From: Rhodospirillales bacterium
GTDB taxonomy: Bacteria > Pseudomonadota > Alphaproteobacteria > SP197
Length of the DNA stretch: 64,000 bases
Assembly (NCBI GenBank): GCA_014323865.1
Contig: JACONG010000012.1
Coordinates: forward strand, 1-64,000
Reading direction: 5' to 3'
A model generated the notes under the pieces. That model saw only the letters and a program-made list of their open reading frames with translations. It was not told where the DNA came from and did not search any database. Shown piece after piece: positions 18,098 to 26,006 of this stretch (the first letter of the stretch is position 1; each line of letters starts with the position of its first letter). A program made the translations under genes and the position numbers.

Positions 18098-18730
18098 TCA
18101 GCCCCCCGAGGCGAGCCCTCGCGCCCTGGCAAGATCGTTTTGGTCGTTGGCATTGAAGAAGGGATCGACGGGATCACCGGCGAAGGCGACATCGGCCACC
18201 TTGTAGCGGCTCGTCCAGACATCGACCTTGCGCACACCCTCGTCGATCAGGGCGTGGCGCAGCTCGTTGCGCAGAGCGATTGGCCACAGCCCGACCACCG
18301 GATGCCGTCGTCCGTTCGACGTGGCGCAGGCCATCTCGGCCCCCCCTTCATCGACCGCCGCGACCATGCGCGCGACCAGATCGGCGGGCAAGAACGGCGC
18401 GTCGGTCGGCACGGTGACGACCCAGGAAATCCCCGGCAGATTGGCAAAGGCCCAGTCGAGACCGGTCAGGACACCGACCAGCGGCCCGGGATTGCCGGGC
18501 AGCACATCTGGAGCCACCGGGAACGGCCAGCGCGCAAAACGCGCGCGATCGCCATTGGCGTTGAGCGCGATCATGCGCACCTGCGGCCGCAACCGATCGA
18601 TCACATGATCGAGGATCGGCCGGCCGGCGAGTTCCAGCAGACCCTTGTCGCTACCGCCCATGCGGCGCGCCAGCCCACCGGCCAGCACGACACCGACGAC
18701 ATTGGCCGCCACGTCATCAGCTTGCGTCAT
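18098..18730 (-). CDS. mobA: Molybdenum cofactor guanylyltransferase MobA
   Basis: This 210-residue enzyme transfers GMP to molybdopterin to make the guanine dinucleotide cofactor used by DMSO-reductase-family enzymes such as the nearby formate dehydrogenase. The nucleotidyltransferase signature VLAGGLARRMGGSDKGLLEL is near the N-terminus, with PTDAPFLP as the metal site. I chose ATG 18730 ([12 protein letters not shown]); it overlaps the fdhD 3' end by 14 bases, so mobA follows fdhD in one operon. The protein is cytoplasmic. Confidence 0.93.
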   Translation of the reverse strand: MTQADDVAANVVGVVLAGGLARRMGGSDKGLLELAGRPILDHVIDRLRPQVRMIALNANGDRARFARWPFPVAPDVLPGNPGPLVGVLTGLDWAFANLPGISWVVTVPTDAPFLPADLVARMVAAVDEGGAEMACATSNGRRHPVVGLWPIALRNELRHALIDEGVRKVDVWTSRYKVADVAFAGDPVDPFFNANDQNDLARARGLASGG

Positions 18731-19595
18731 CACGAGCCCCCTTGCGTTGATGGCACCGTTCTTCATCCCCGACACAGGAGAGGTCGGCGTCGTAGCGCAC
18801 CCGATGCTCTCCTGCCAACGCCAGGAAACGCTTTCCCTTCATGCGGCCGATCAGGGTCATGCCGAGCTGACGCGCCAGATCCACGCCCCAGGCGGTGAAC
18901 CCTGAGCGCGACACCAGCACGGGGACACCCATCCTGGCGGTTTTGATGACCATCTCACTGGTCAGCCGGCCGGTCGTATAGAAGATCTTGCCGTCGGGAG
19001 GGATGCCGTTGAGCGCCATGTAGCCGGCGATCTTGTCGACCGCGTTGTGTCGGCCGACATCCTCCATGTAGATCAGCGGCCGGTCGGTCTCGCACAACAC
19101 GCAGCCGTGGATGGCTCCGGCTTCGAGATAGAGGCTGGGCGTTGTGTTGATCTGCCTTGAGAGCGCATAAAGCCACGACGTGCGGACTTCGGCATCGAGA
19201 TCGAGGCGAACGGACTCGATCTCGTCCATCAGATCGCCGAACACGGTGCCCTGGGCGCAGCCTGACGTCAGCGTCTTCTTCCTGAGCTTGTCTTCGTAGT
19301 CGGTCTGCCGTCTGGTGCGCACGACCACAGTGTCGATCTCATCGTCGACGTCGATGCCGGTGATGCTGTCGTCAGGCTGCAGCATGCCCTGGTTCAGGAG
19401 GTAGCCGACGGCAAGGCAATCCGGATGGTCACCGATCGTCATCATCGTGACGATTTCCTGGCCGTTCAGGAACAGGGTCAGCGGCCGTTCCATGGTCACA
19501 GAGGTCTCGACCGCCAATCCCTCGTGATCGATGCCCGAAACCCGCCTTGTCAGACGCTCATTGCCCGGATCGGGCTTCACCAGATACGCAGTCAT
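18717..19595 (-). CDS. fdhD: Formate dehydrogenase accessory sulfurtransferase FdhD
   Basis: This 292-residue protein carries sulfur from IscS-type desulfurases to the bisMGD cofactor of formate dehydrogenase. The conserved cysteine loop reads LTSGCAQGT with one cysteine rather than two. [17 protein letters not shown] and the [14 protein letters not shown] segment are diagnostic. The start at 19595 ([12 protein letters not shown]) fits the family; the frame is open further upstream but that stretch has no FdhD character. It is divergent from moaA and followed by mobA. Its presence fits maturation of the 12-17 kb formate dehydrogenase. Confidence 0.94.
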   Translation of the reverse strand: MTAYLVKPDPGNERLTRRVSGIDHEGLAVETSVTMERPLTLFLNGQEIVTMMTIGDHPDCLAVGYLLNQGMLQPDDSITGIDVDDEIDTVVVRTRRQTDYEDKLRKKTLTSGCAQGTVFGDLMDEIESVRLDLDAEVRTSWLYALSRQINTTPSLYLEAGAIHGCVLCETDRPLIYMEDVGRHNAVDKIAGYMALNGIPPDGKIFYTTGRLTSEMVIKTARMGVPVLVSRSGFTAWGVDLARQLGMTLIGRMKGKRFLALAGEHRVRYDADLSCVGDEERCHQRKGARDDAS

Positions 19596-19866
19596 GCTCA
19601 CAAGTATGGTGACGCAGGCGGCCTGCGCCAAGGCACGGCGTCTCCCCCGACACCACCAGCGCGTCAACCGCCAGTGCGCCCTCCGGCACGGCAGGTTCGA
19701 GATTTCGGACGACAACCCTCGCGGACGCGCCCTCCGGACTGGCTGGAGAGGTCGGCACTCGTCGCCAGTCCGGACGCGACCGTCGGGAGCGGGCGGGGCA
19801 CCATGGACGGCTGGCGCAGGGCTTCCTATATTCAATTCATCGCTTTCCAAACCTGCAAAGGTTGCC

Positions 19867-20865
19867 ATGACACAGCTCGTCGATCCCTTTGGCCGCACGA
19901 TCGACTACATCCGCATCTCGGTCACCGACCGCTGCGATTTTCGTTGCGTCTACTGCATGTCCGAGGACATGACTTTCCTGCCGAAGAAGGACCTGCTGAC
20001 GCTGGAGGAGCTCGATCGCCTGGGCAGCGCCTTCGTGCGGCTTGGCACGCGCAGGATCCGGATCACCGGCGGCGAGCCGCTCGTGCGCAAGGGCATCATG
20101 GAGCTTTTCCGCCAACTCGGCCGTCACCTCGACGGCGGCGGGCTCGACGAGCTGACACTTACCACCAACGCCAGCCAGCTCGCACGCTTCGCCGACGCGC
20201 TCCATGACTGCGGCGTGCGCCGGATCAACGTTTCGCTCGACACGCTCAATCCCGACCGCTTCAAGGCCATCACCCGCTGGGGCCGCCACGACCAGGTGAT
20301 GGACGGTATTGCCGCCGCGAAGAAGGCCGGGCTCCGGATCAAGCTCAATGCCGTCGCCATGAAGGGCGTCAACCAGAACGAGTTCGACCACATGATCCGG
20401 TGGTGCGGCGACCAGGGCTACGATCTGACCTTCATCGAAACCATGCCGATGGGCGACATCGACGGCGACCGCACCGACCAGTACCTGCCGCTCTCCATGG
20501 TCCGCGCCGACCTGAAGGAGCGCTGGACCCTGGAGGACATCCCCTACAGGACCGGCGGGCCGGCGCGCTACATGAGCGTCAAGGAGACCGGCGGGCGGCT
20601 GGGCTTCATCACGCCGATGACTCACAACTTCTGCGAATCCTGCAACCGCGTGCGCCTGACCTGCACCGGCACGCTCTACATGTGCCTCGGCCAGGACGAT
20701 GCCGCCGACCTCAAGACCCCGCTGCGCGCGTCGGAAGGCGACGAGCTGCTCGAAACCGCGATCCACGAAGCCATCGGCCGCAAACCCAGGGGCCACGACT
20801 TCGTCATCGACCGCCGCACAAACAAGCCAAGCGTCTCACGGCATATGAGCGTGACGGGGGGCTGA
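19867..20865 (+). CDS. moaA: GTP 3',8-cyclase MoaA
   Basis: This 332-residue radical-SAM enzyme starts molybdopterin synthesis by converting GTP to 3',8-cyclo-GTP. The N-terminal radical-SAM cluster motif is CDFRCVYC, preceded by [20 protein letters not shown] follows, and the C-terminal [4Fe-4S] GTP-binding motif is [13 protein letters not shown]. An AAAGG ribosome site precedes ATG 19867. The gene diverges from fdhD across a 271-base gap that holds no other gene. It completes a local set of pterin-cofactor genes with mobA and fdhD; moaC, moaE and mogA are not in this window. Confidence 0.96.
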   Translation: MTQLVDPFGRTIDYIRISVTDRCDFRCVYCMSEDMTFLPKKDLLTLEELDRLGSAFVRLGTRRIRITGGEPLVRKGIMELFRQLGRHLDGGGLDELTLTTNASQLARFADALHDCGVRRINVSLDTLNPDRFKAITRWGRHDQVMDGIAAAKKAGLRIKLNAVAMKGVNQNEFDHMIRWCGDQGYDLTFIETMPMGDIDGDRTDQYLPLSMVRADLKERWTLEDIPYRTGGPARYMSVKETGGRLGFITPMTHNFCESCNRVRLTCTGTLYMCLGQDDAADLKTPLRASEGDELLETAIHEAIGRKPRGHDFVIDRRTNKPSVSRHMSVTGG

Positions 20866-20880
20866 AGCCTCACTTTCCTC

Positions 20881-20973
20881 CGTCATCGCCCGACTTGACC
20901 GGGCAATCCATCGTCCGTCGGCGCGGACATCTGCAGCATCAGGATGGAAGCTCCGGTCAAGCCAGGGCATGAC
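20881..20973. repeat. Palindromic intergenic repeat
   Basis: The segment begins GTCATCGCCCGACTTGACCG and ends with an imperfect inverted copy (GGTCAAGCCAGGGCATGAC). This matches a dispersed element of the form GTCATGCCCGGGCTTGACCC that I know from several alphaproteobacterial genomes. It follows moaA and could form a long hairpin, acting as a terminator or REP-type repeat. Bases 20974-21212 show no gene I can support. Confidence 0.5.
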
Positions 20974-21212
20974 GGTTCTGGATGAGACGCCTTTGCGTGC
21001 CCGGTTCCCCCGGCAGCCGCATCCCGCTCAACGGATTACCGGCCTTCTGGCCAGCGAGCCGGAAGCGGCTGAGGCACTCCTCGCGTTCCATCTGATCGAC
21101 GCGGAGGTGGCAGAGACCGGCCATGGGGTCGAGAGTTTCGCAGGCGTCGCACACCCGGTGCAACGGCCTTGCACGGAACCTGTACCGCCTTTTTCTGGGT
21201 CCAGAGGTCTTG

Positions 21213-22373
21213 ATGATCCTGAGGATGAAGGCTGTGGGCTGCCAGAGGTCGAACGGTGGCCCGCTGCCTGTTTGCACCACATATGCGGAAATTGATGTTG
21301 ACAAGATCGAAGTTATCGGATATAAGAAGTTCGCCACCATAGGGGAAAGTCATGCCATGCTGTTGATGGTCGAAAATGCTGGCGACAAGATAGACGCGCA
21401 AAAGAAGTTGGAAGCTTCTGTTAAAAAGCATCTGACACATGATAAAGGGATGCAGAACATTGGCTACCGAGGTGGAAATACGCCTGCACGCGTCTATGCG
21501 GATGGCCAAGGCACGTGGTGGGCGGCTTTCGGCAATCTGGTTGATGAACGCATTCCCCGTCGCTGGAATGTCTTTGGCGTCTTCGAACCGGAGAAACGCG
21601 CGCAGGACATCACCGTTGAGATCAATATTCCGACCACATCCAACTCCGCCCATGTCGCGGGATTCTTTGCCCGGGACCCGGCGACCGATAAAGTCTATCT
21701 CATGCACGATGGCGGAATCGGCGGCGGCAAGCCCGGTGTCGGGAAAAGCGCCTTTCTTGCCTGGTCGAAAACCACGCTCGAAGACGTCGGTTGCGAGAAT
21801 GGTGACGACCGGGCGGGTATAATCATAGGGCCAGTCAACTCCGATGATCTGGCTGGTCGGATCTGGCGATTCGTTCAACTTGTCAAAGGCTTCAAGGATG
21901 CCGTGGAGCGTGGCGATCTGGATGCCCCGGACATGCAAGAGGCGATCGCGGAATGGGAGGAGAGTTTCAAAAGCGAAGGTTCTGGCCGGCGGCGCGGGCG
22001 CAGGCGCTCCGAAATCGACTACATTTCCTACCATGGCGATGTGGTCCAACGGCTGTATGAAGAACGCAACGCCGACCGCGCTGACGGTGAAGAGGTCTGC
22101 AACAACGGACTCATTGACCTCTATGTGCGTAAGGGGCAATCCATGACGGAAATCTACGAGGTCAAGACAAGCACTGATAGGCAGTCGATCTATACCGCTA
22201 TCGGGCAACTCTTCAGTCACTCCGCCGAAGCTGGTCCTGGCGTCAAGCGAACCCTGGTTCTGCCGAAGGGGTCGATAGCGGATGATCTAGAGAAATCTCT
22301 GACGACTCTGTCGATCAAGTTACGACGTTTTTCGATTTCTTCGGGAAAAATCAAGCTTCGGCCCCTTGGCTAA
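21213..22373 (+). CDS. Uncharacterised protein with C-terminal PD-(D/E)XK nuclease-like domain
   Basis: I do not recognise this 387-residue protein as a whole. The start ATG 21213 has AGAGG upstream; the frame is open further 5'. The middle holds [16 protein letters not shown] and [15 protein letters not shown], followed by a basic stretch RRRGRRRS. The C-terminal 110 residues look like a restriction-endonuclease fold: LIDLYVRKG, then IYEVKTSTD with an E-x-K, then a YTAIGQL helix. This order is the PD-(D/E)XK core. Base composition is lower in GC than its neighbours, suggesting transfer. It may be a solitary defence nuclease. Its stop overlaps a convergent remnant. Confidence 0.6.
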   Translation: MILRMKAVGCQRSNGGPLPVCTTYAEIDVDKIEVIGYKKFATIGESHAMLLMVENAGDKIDAQKKLEASVKKHLTHDKGMQNIGYRGGNTPARVYADGQGTWWAAFGNLVDERIPRRWNVFGVFEPEKRAQDITVEINIPTTSNSAHVAGFFARDPATDKVYLMHDGGIGGGKPGVGKSAFLAWSKTTLEDVGCENGDDRAGIIIGPVNSDDLAGRIWRFVQLVKGFKDAVERGDLDAPDMQEAIAEWEESFKSEGSGRRRGRRRSEIDYISYHGDVVQRLYEERNADRADGEEVCNNGLIDLYVRKGQSMTEIYEVKTSTDRQSIYTAIGQLFSHSAEAGPGVKRTLVLPKGSIADDLEKSLTTLSIKLRRFSISSGKIKLRPLG

Positions 22374-22685
22374 ACGCCGGCCGAGGGCGGTCACAAAGGC
22401 ATCATAGCGCTCGCCGGCCTTGGCACGGGCTGCCGCCTGTGCCGGTTCCGGCAGTGGCGGGTTGGTCGTCAGCCAGAAGCGGACAAAGACCGCAAGCGTC
22501 TCGACGGCGATGCCGACATCGCGTTCCATCCGGGTCATGCGGCGGTCGAGCTGATCGAGGCGTTTGGTGGTCGCAGCTTCCTGCACCTCGACGGCGTCGA
22601 AACCCGCGGCCCTGGCCGCCGCGAAGCGCTCCAGGAACGGCAGTTCGCCGAACATGGTGGAGAGGTTGGCGGCGAAACGCGGCAT
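22320..22685 (-). pseudogene. Chimera of hydroxypyruvate isomerase N-terminus and a CopG-type regulator C-terminus
   Basis: The frame starts [20 protein letters not shown] and continues to AGFDAVEVQ, the N-terminal 34 residues of hydroxypyruvate isomerase (Hyi, TIM barrel). It then switches abruptly to [20 protein letters not shown] and [13 protein letters not shown]. That part resembles the C-terminal region of CopG/ribbon-helix-helix-like proteins carried with plasmid mobilisation genes. Its end runs antisense into the nuclease gene at 22373. The rest of hyi is missing. The chimera probably marks a recombination edge of a mobile segment. Expression as a protein cannot be excluded. Confidence 0.5.
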
Positions 22686-22705
22686 CGGCGCTACTTCAGT
22701 CGGCA

Positions 22706-23245
22706 CTACTTCAGATAGACAACGTGGGCGAGGTCCTTGCCGTCGGTCAGCGTGAGCTTCCTGAACCCGAGCAGCTTGAGGAGATCGAAGAAGGTGAAGA
22801 TGTCCTGAACGTTGTAGCTGCGGAAGAGATCGGAGGTCCGCGCCGACGCGGTCATGACCGCCAGAACACCGCGCATCCGGTAGACACTGTCGAAGAGATC
22901 GTCACGCAGGGCCACCATGATCAGCTTATCGGCCTCGTCACCCTTGGCGAAGATCGCCAGCCCCGGAGGATAGGGCGCGACAAGCTGCTGCTGCGTCAGC
23001 GCCGTGACGAAGGCCAGACGGCGCGTGCGATCGCTGTCATGCAGGGTCTGCGCGCGCGCGACATAGACCTCCTGGGTCTGCGGTTCCGGATAGTAGTAAC
23101 CAGCATGTCGGTCGCTTGTCTCGTCCACCGTGCCATCGAGAGAATCGTCGTCGACGTCCTGGGCGGCAGCCGGGACCGCAGCAATGAACCCGGCAATGAA
23201 CAGGGCCAGCACCGCAACCACAGAAAATGTCGTCAGGTATCGCAC
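22706..23245 (-). CDS. Secreted hypothetical protein
   Basis: This 179-residue protein has a signal peptide ([20 protein letters not shown], with an AAA-type cleavage site near residue 28). An acidic segment rich in Asp follows, then a folded domain of about 120 residues ([20 protein letters not shown] to [15 protein letters not shown]). The final [11 protein letters not shown]-like beta strand is notable. I do not recognise the domain. It is probably periplasmic. It diverges from nadK across about 220 bases with no other gene. Confidence 0.7.
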   Translation of the reverse strand: MRYLTTFSVVAVLALFIAGFIAAVPAAAQDVDDDSLDGTVDETSDRHAGYYYPEPQTQEVYVARAQTLHDSDRTRRLAFVTALTQQQLVAPYPPGLAIFAKGDEADKLIMVALRDDLFDSVYRMRGVLAVMTASARTSDLFRSYNVQDIFTFFDLLKLLGFRKLTLTDGKDLAHVVYLK

Positions 23246-23468
23246 CGTTCATCTCCTCCTTGCACCTGCGGAGCATGCCGCAGGGCCCAGCGCCTTGCCA
23301 CTTGCGGGAGACAGAAGAAGATCAAAATCCCGTGTGGGCACCGGGCTCAACTTTATCGCGGACATGACGCAGCCGCCATTGGAAGTCTCAGATCGGGCAA
23401 AGCCATAGCCCTACTCACCTTCCCCCGTTCCCCTTTATAGTGCGACTCCCTGGGATCAGGAGAACCCG

Positions 23469-24236
23469 TTGACCAAGCCGAAGATCGCATTTGTCTCCAG
23501 TATTGCGCCGAAGGCCCGCCGCGCCAGGAAGCGGCTGGAGGAGCGTTACGGCGCGCGCGAGGCGCATCGGGCCGATGTGATCGTCGCATTGGGCGGCGAT
23601 GGCTTCATGCTCGAGACACTGCATCAGTGTTTCGGCAGGAACATCGCAGTCTACGGCATGAACCGCGGCTCGGTCGGGTTCCTCATGAATGCCTACGAGG
23701 AAGACAGCCTGGTCGAACGCATCAGGGCGGCGGAAACAACGGTTCTCAATCCGCTGCGCATGGTGACGACCGATATCGACGGCGCGATCACCGAGGCCGT
23801 CGCCATTAACGAGGTCGCGTTGTTCCGCGAAACCCGCCAGACCGCCAGGATCCGGATCACCATCGATGGCGTGGTGCGGATGAAGGAGCTGATGTGCGAT
23901 GGCGTGATGGTTTCCACCGCGGCCGGCAGCACCGCCTACAACCTCTCGGCGCACGGACCGATCCTGCCGATAGGCTCGCGTACTCTCGCCCTGACGCCGA
24001 TCAGCGCCTTCCGCCCCCGCCGCTGGCGTGGTGCGATCCTGCCCGAGCAGACTGAAGTGAGCTTCGAGGTGCGCGATCACGGCAAGCGTCCGGTCAGTGC
24101 CGTCGCGGATTCCACCGAGGTGCGCGATGTGGTGCAGGTCTCGGTCGCCACCGATGAAAACTGCGCCGTGCGCCTGCTGTTCGATCCCGAACACGATCTC
24201 GAGGACCGCATCCTGATGGAACAGTTCGAGACCTGA
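23469..24236 (+). CDS. nadK: NAD kinase
   Basis: This 255-residue enzyme phosphorylates NAD to NADP. The signature GGDG is at residues 42-45 ([15 protein letters not shown]). [10 protein letters not shown] forms the second site, AINEVALFR the conserved NE motif, and [20 protein letters not shown] the glycine-rich loop. This is the shorter form without the N-terminal extension, as usual in alphaproteobacteria. The start is TTG 23469 behind AGGAG. The next gene follows after 19 bases and may share the transcript. Confidence 0.95.
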   Translation: MTKPKIAFVSSIAPKARRARKRLEERYGAREAHRADVIVALGGDGFMLETLHQCFGRNIAVYGMNRGSVGFLMNAYEEDSLVERIRAAETTVLNPLRMVTTDIDGAITEAVAINEVALFRETRQTARIRITIDGVVRMKELMCDGVMVSTAAGSTAYNLSAHGPILPIGSRTLALTPISAFRPRRWRGAILPEQTEVSFEVRDHGKRPVSAVADSTEVRDVVQVSVATDENCAVRLLFDPEHDLEDRILMEQFET

Positions 24237-24255
24237 AAACAGAGGAACGAGGACA

Positions 24256-25218
24256 ATGGCCTCCAACCCCGCCGCGCCTTATGGCGTTGACCTTCTGCCG
24301 ATCGCCATCACGCCCTACAAGGCCGGCAACACTGGAATCGATTACGTCACGACATTCGACAGCGGCGTCGCCGGGCCGCACCTGATGATCAACGCGCTGA
24401 CCCACGGCAACGAGGTCTGCGGGGCCCATGCGCTGAAGTTCCTGTTCGATCACGAGGTCCGTCCGACGAAGGGCAAGCTGACGTTCAGTTTCGCCAACGT
24501 CGATGCCTATGAGTCCTTTGATGCCGACGACCCCTACGCTTCCCGCTTCGTCGACGAGGACTTCAACCGGCTGTGGAACGAGGAAACGCTGGACGGCGAC
24601 CGCGACAGCATCGAGCTGCGCCGGGCCCGCGCGCTGCGCCCGGCCGTCGATCAGGTCGACCATCTGCTCGACATTCATTCGGTCGAGCTGCCGCAACCGA
24701 CCATGCTGATGTCGGGTGTCACAGCGAAATGCCGAGCGCTGGCCGAAAGTATGGGCAAGCCGAGGCACGTCATCATTGATTCCGGCCACGTCGCCGGGAA
24801 ACGTCTGCGCGACTATGCCCGGTTCGACGATCCCGCCGAGCCGCACCAGAGCGTGCTGGTCGAGTGCGGTTATCACTTCTGTCGGGAGGCCGCCGACATC
24901 GCGATCGACACCTCGCTGCGCTTCCTGCGCCATTACGACGCCATCGACCCGGCCTTCATCACCAAACACCTGGGCGATACATCGGATGACGAGGCCCAGC
25001 TCTTCGTCGAGGTCTCGGGACCGGTCACGATCGAGACCGACAACTTTGTCTTCGATCGTGTCTTCGAGGCTTTCGAGATTGTGCCCGAGGAAGGCACGCT
25101 GATCGGCACCGACGACGGAGTCGAACGCCGCACGCCCCACCCCGACTGCATCATGGTCATGCCCGCCCGCGAACCGGTGAAGGGCAAGACGGCGGTCAGG
25201 CTCGGTCGGCTGGTCTAG
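24256..25218 (+). CDS. Succinylglutamate desuccinylase/aspartoacylase-family zinc hydrolase
   Basis: This 320-residue protein belongs to the M14-like AstE/AspA family that removes acyl groups from amino-acid derivatives. Zinc ligands are visible as NALTHGNEVCGAH (His and Glu) and LLDIHSVELP (His). VECGYHF lies near the catalytic Glu, and DFNRLWNEE is the substrate-binding loop. A C-terminal beta domain (about 230-320) ends the protein. GAGGA precedes the ATG. The exact substrate is not evident: N-acyl amino acids or ectoine-type acyl compounds are possible. It probably shares a transcript with nadK. Confidence 0.82.
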   Translation: MASNPAAPYGVDLLPIAITPYKAGNTGIDYVTTFDSGVAGPHLMINALTHGNEVCGAHALKFLFDHEVRPTKGKLTFSFANVDAYESFDADDPYASRFVDEDFNRLWNEETLDGDRDSIELRRARALRPAVDQVDHLLDIHSVELPQPTMLMSGVTAKCRALAESMGKPRHVIIDSGHVAGKRLRDYARFDDPAEPHQSVLVECGYHFCREAADIAIDTSLRFLRHYDAIDPAFITKHLGDTSDDEAQLFVEVSGPVTIETDNFVFDRVFEAFEIVPEEGTLIGTDDGVERRTPHPDCIMVMPAREPVKGKTAVRLGRLV

Positions 25219-25226
25219 GCAGTCTC

Positions 25227-25350
25227 AACATCGTCATCCCTGACAAGGCCCGGAAGGCCGCAGATCCGGGACCCATGCCGGAGCGTTTCAACCCATAACA
25301 GACCGGCCGCAAAGCTCCGGCATGGGTCCCGACTCTCCCGTTGGTCGGCC
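25227..25350. repeat. Large inverted repeat in intergenic region
   Basis: A perfect 17-bp inverted repeat (25268-25284 against 25314-25330; arm starts GGGACCCATGCCGG) with a 29-base loop lies between two convergent genes. Its flank GTCATCCCTGACAAGGCCCG resembles dispersed alphaproteobacterial palindromic elements. It could end transcription from both sides. Confidence 0.55.
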
Positions 25351-25371
25351 GAGACGACAGTGCTTGAGGTT

Positions 25372-25668
25372 CTAACCCCCTCCGCGTCGATAGGCGCGGT
25401 CGAAGAGGAAGAGGAAGGCGTCGCGGCTTTCCTCGGTGTGTCCGGTAAAGGTCAGTGACACCTCGCAGCGTTCGATGACGACGAGCGCGATGCGGCGGGG
25501 TTCGGACGGCGTGATGGTGATGACGACATGGCGTCCATCGCCGTTAACGTCCACGCGGTGACCGTCGACCGTGTAGTCCTCACCATCGAGTGCGCGGGGC
25601 AGAAGACGGAAGAAGTCCTTCACGGTGATCGCCATGTCCTTGACGATCGCGACAGCGTCGCCACTCAT
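25372..25668 (-). CDS. 98-aa hypothetical protein linked to AOR cluster
   Basis: This small soluble protein contains MAITVKDFFRLLPRALDG, then DYTVDGHRVDVNGDG and HVVITITPSEPRRIALVVIE. This looks like an alternating beta-strand fold. No known domain is recognised. Its ATG overlaps the MoaD-like stop as ATGA, so the two are translated together. The position after aldehyde:ferredoxin oxidoreductase genes suggests a role in that enzyme's cofactor handling or activity, which is inference only. The C-terminus ends Arg-Arg-Gly-Gly-Gly. Confidence 0.7.
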   Translation of the reverse strand: MSGDAVAIVKDMAITVKDFFRLLPRALDGEDYTVDGHRVDVNGDGRHVVITITPSEPRRIALVVIERCEVSLTFTGHTEESRDAFLFLFDRAYRRGGG

Positions 25669-25916
25669 CCGCCGGCAACCGGAGGCCAGGCAGCCAGAGC
25701 GTCGCCCTCGACCAGCGCGCGAGTCGCACGTTCGCCCGGCGCGACATAGATGCCGTTGATCAGGACCAGATGGGCCATCTTGTGTGGCACCTGGTAGCGA
25801 TCGAACACCTGGTTGATCGTGGTGTCCTCATCGACCTCGATCCGGACGGCGTTCTCGACCGCACCGGGGGGCATGTAGGGGGCCAGGGAGGCAAAGAGTT
25901 TCAGTGTGACCTGCAT
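25665..25916 (-). CDS. MoaD/ThiS-family sulfur carrier protein
   Basis: This 84-residue beta-grasp protein starts MQVTLKLFASLAPYMPPGA and ends VAGG. The C-terminal Gly-Gly is where thiocarboxylate forms. LVLINGIYVAPGER is the usual central strand-turn. MoaD proteins give sulfur to molybdopterin; AOR gene clusters often carry their own copy, fitting a dedicated role in tungsten-cofactor supply. I chose ATG 25916 over longer starts by fit to the family. It is coupled to the 98-aa gene by an ATGA overlap and lies about 90 bases after the AOR gene, beyond a hairpin. Confidence 0.88.
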   Translation of the reverse strand: MQVTLKLFASLAPYMPPGAVENAVRIEVDEDTTINQVFDRYQVPHKMAHLVLINGIYVAPGERATRALVEGDALAAWPPVAGG

Positions 25917-25950
25917 CGCGAATTCGTGATCGCCTCGGTGAGACAAGGAA

Positions 25951-25978
25951 CGGGGCGGCCGCTTGTGCGACCGCCCCG
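25951..25978 (-). terminator. Strong hairpin between AOR and MoaD-like genes
   Basis: A 12-bp stem with one mismatch (25951-25962 with 25967-25978, loop TTGT) is followed on the minus strand by GTTCCTTGTC, a weak U-rich run. It may terminate or attenuate the AOR transcript, or protect its 3' end while the downstream genes are expressed at a lower level. Confidence 0.5.
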
Positions 25979-26006
25979 CTCCGGATGGTAACGGATGTGG
26001 CGGAGA

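Noticed and set aside
17725-18237. 170-codon minus-strand frame spanning the AT-rich region and mobA 3' end
   Set aside because: It overlaps mobA out of frame and the TSUP fragment; composition is not protein-like.
20957-21340. Minus-strand frame with Cys pairs (VCDACETLDPMAGLCHLRVD)
   Set aside because: Considered as a zinc protein, but it has no clear start, overlaps the nuclease gene 5' end, and lacks a known pattern.
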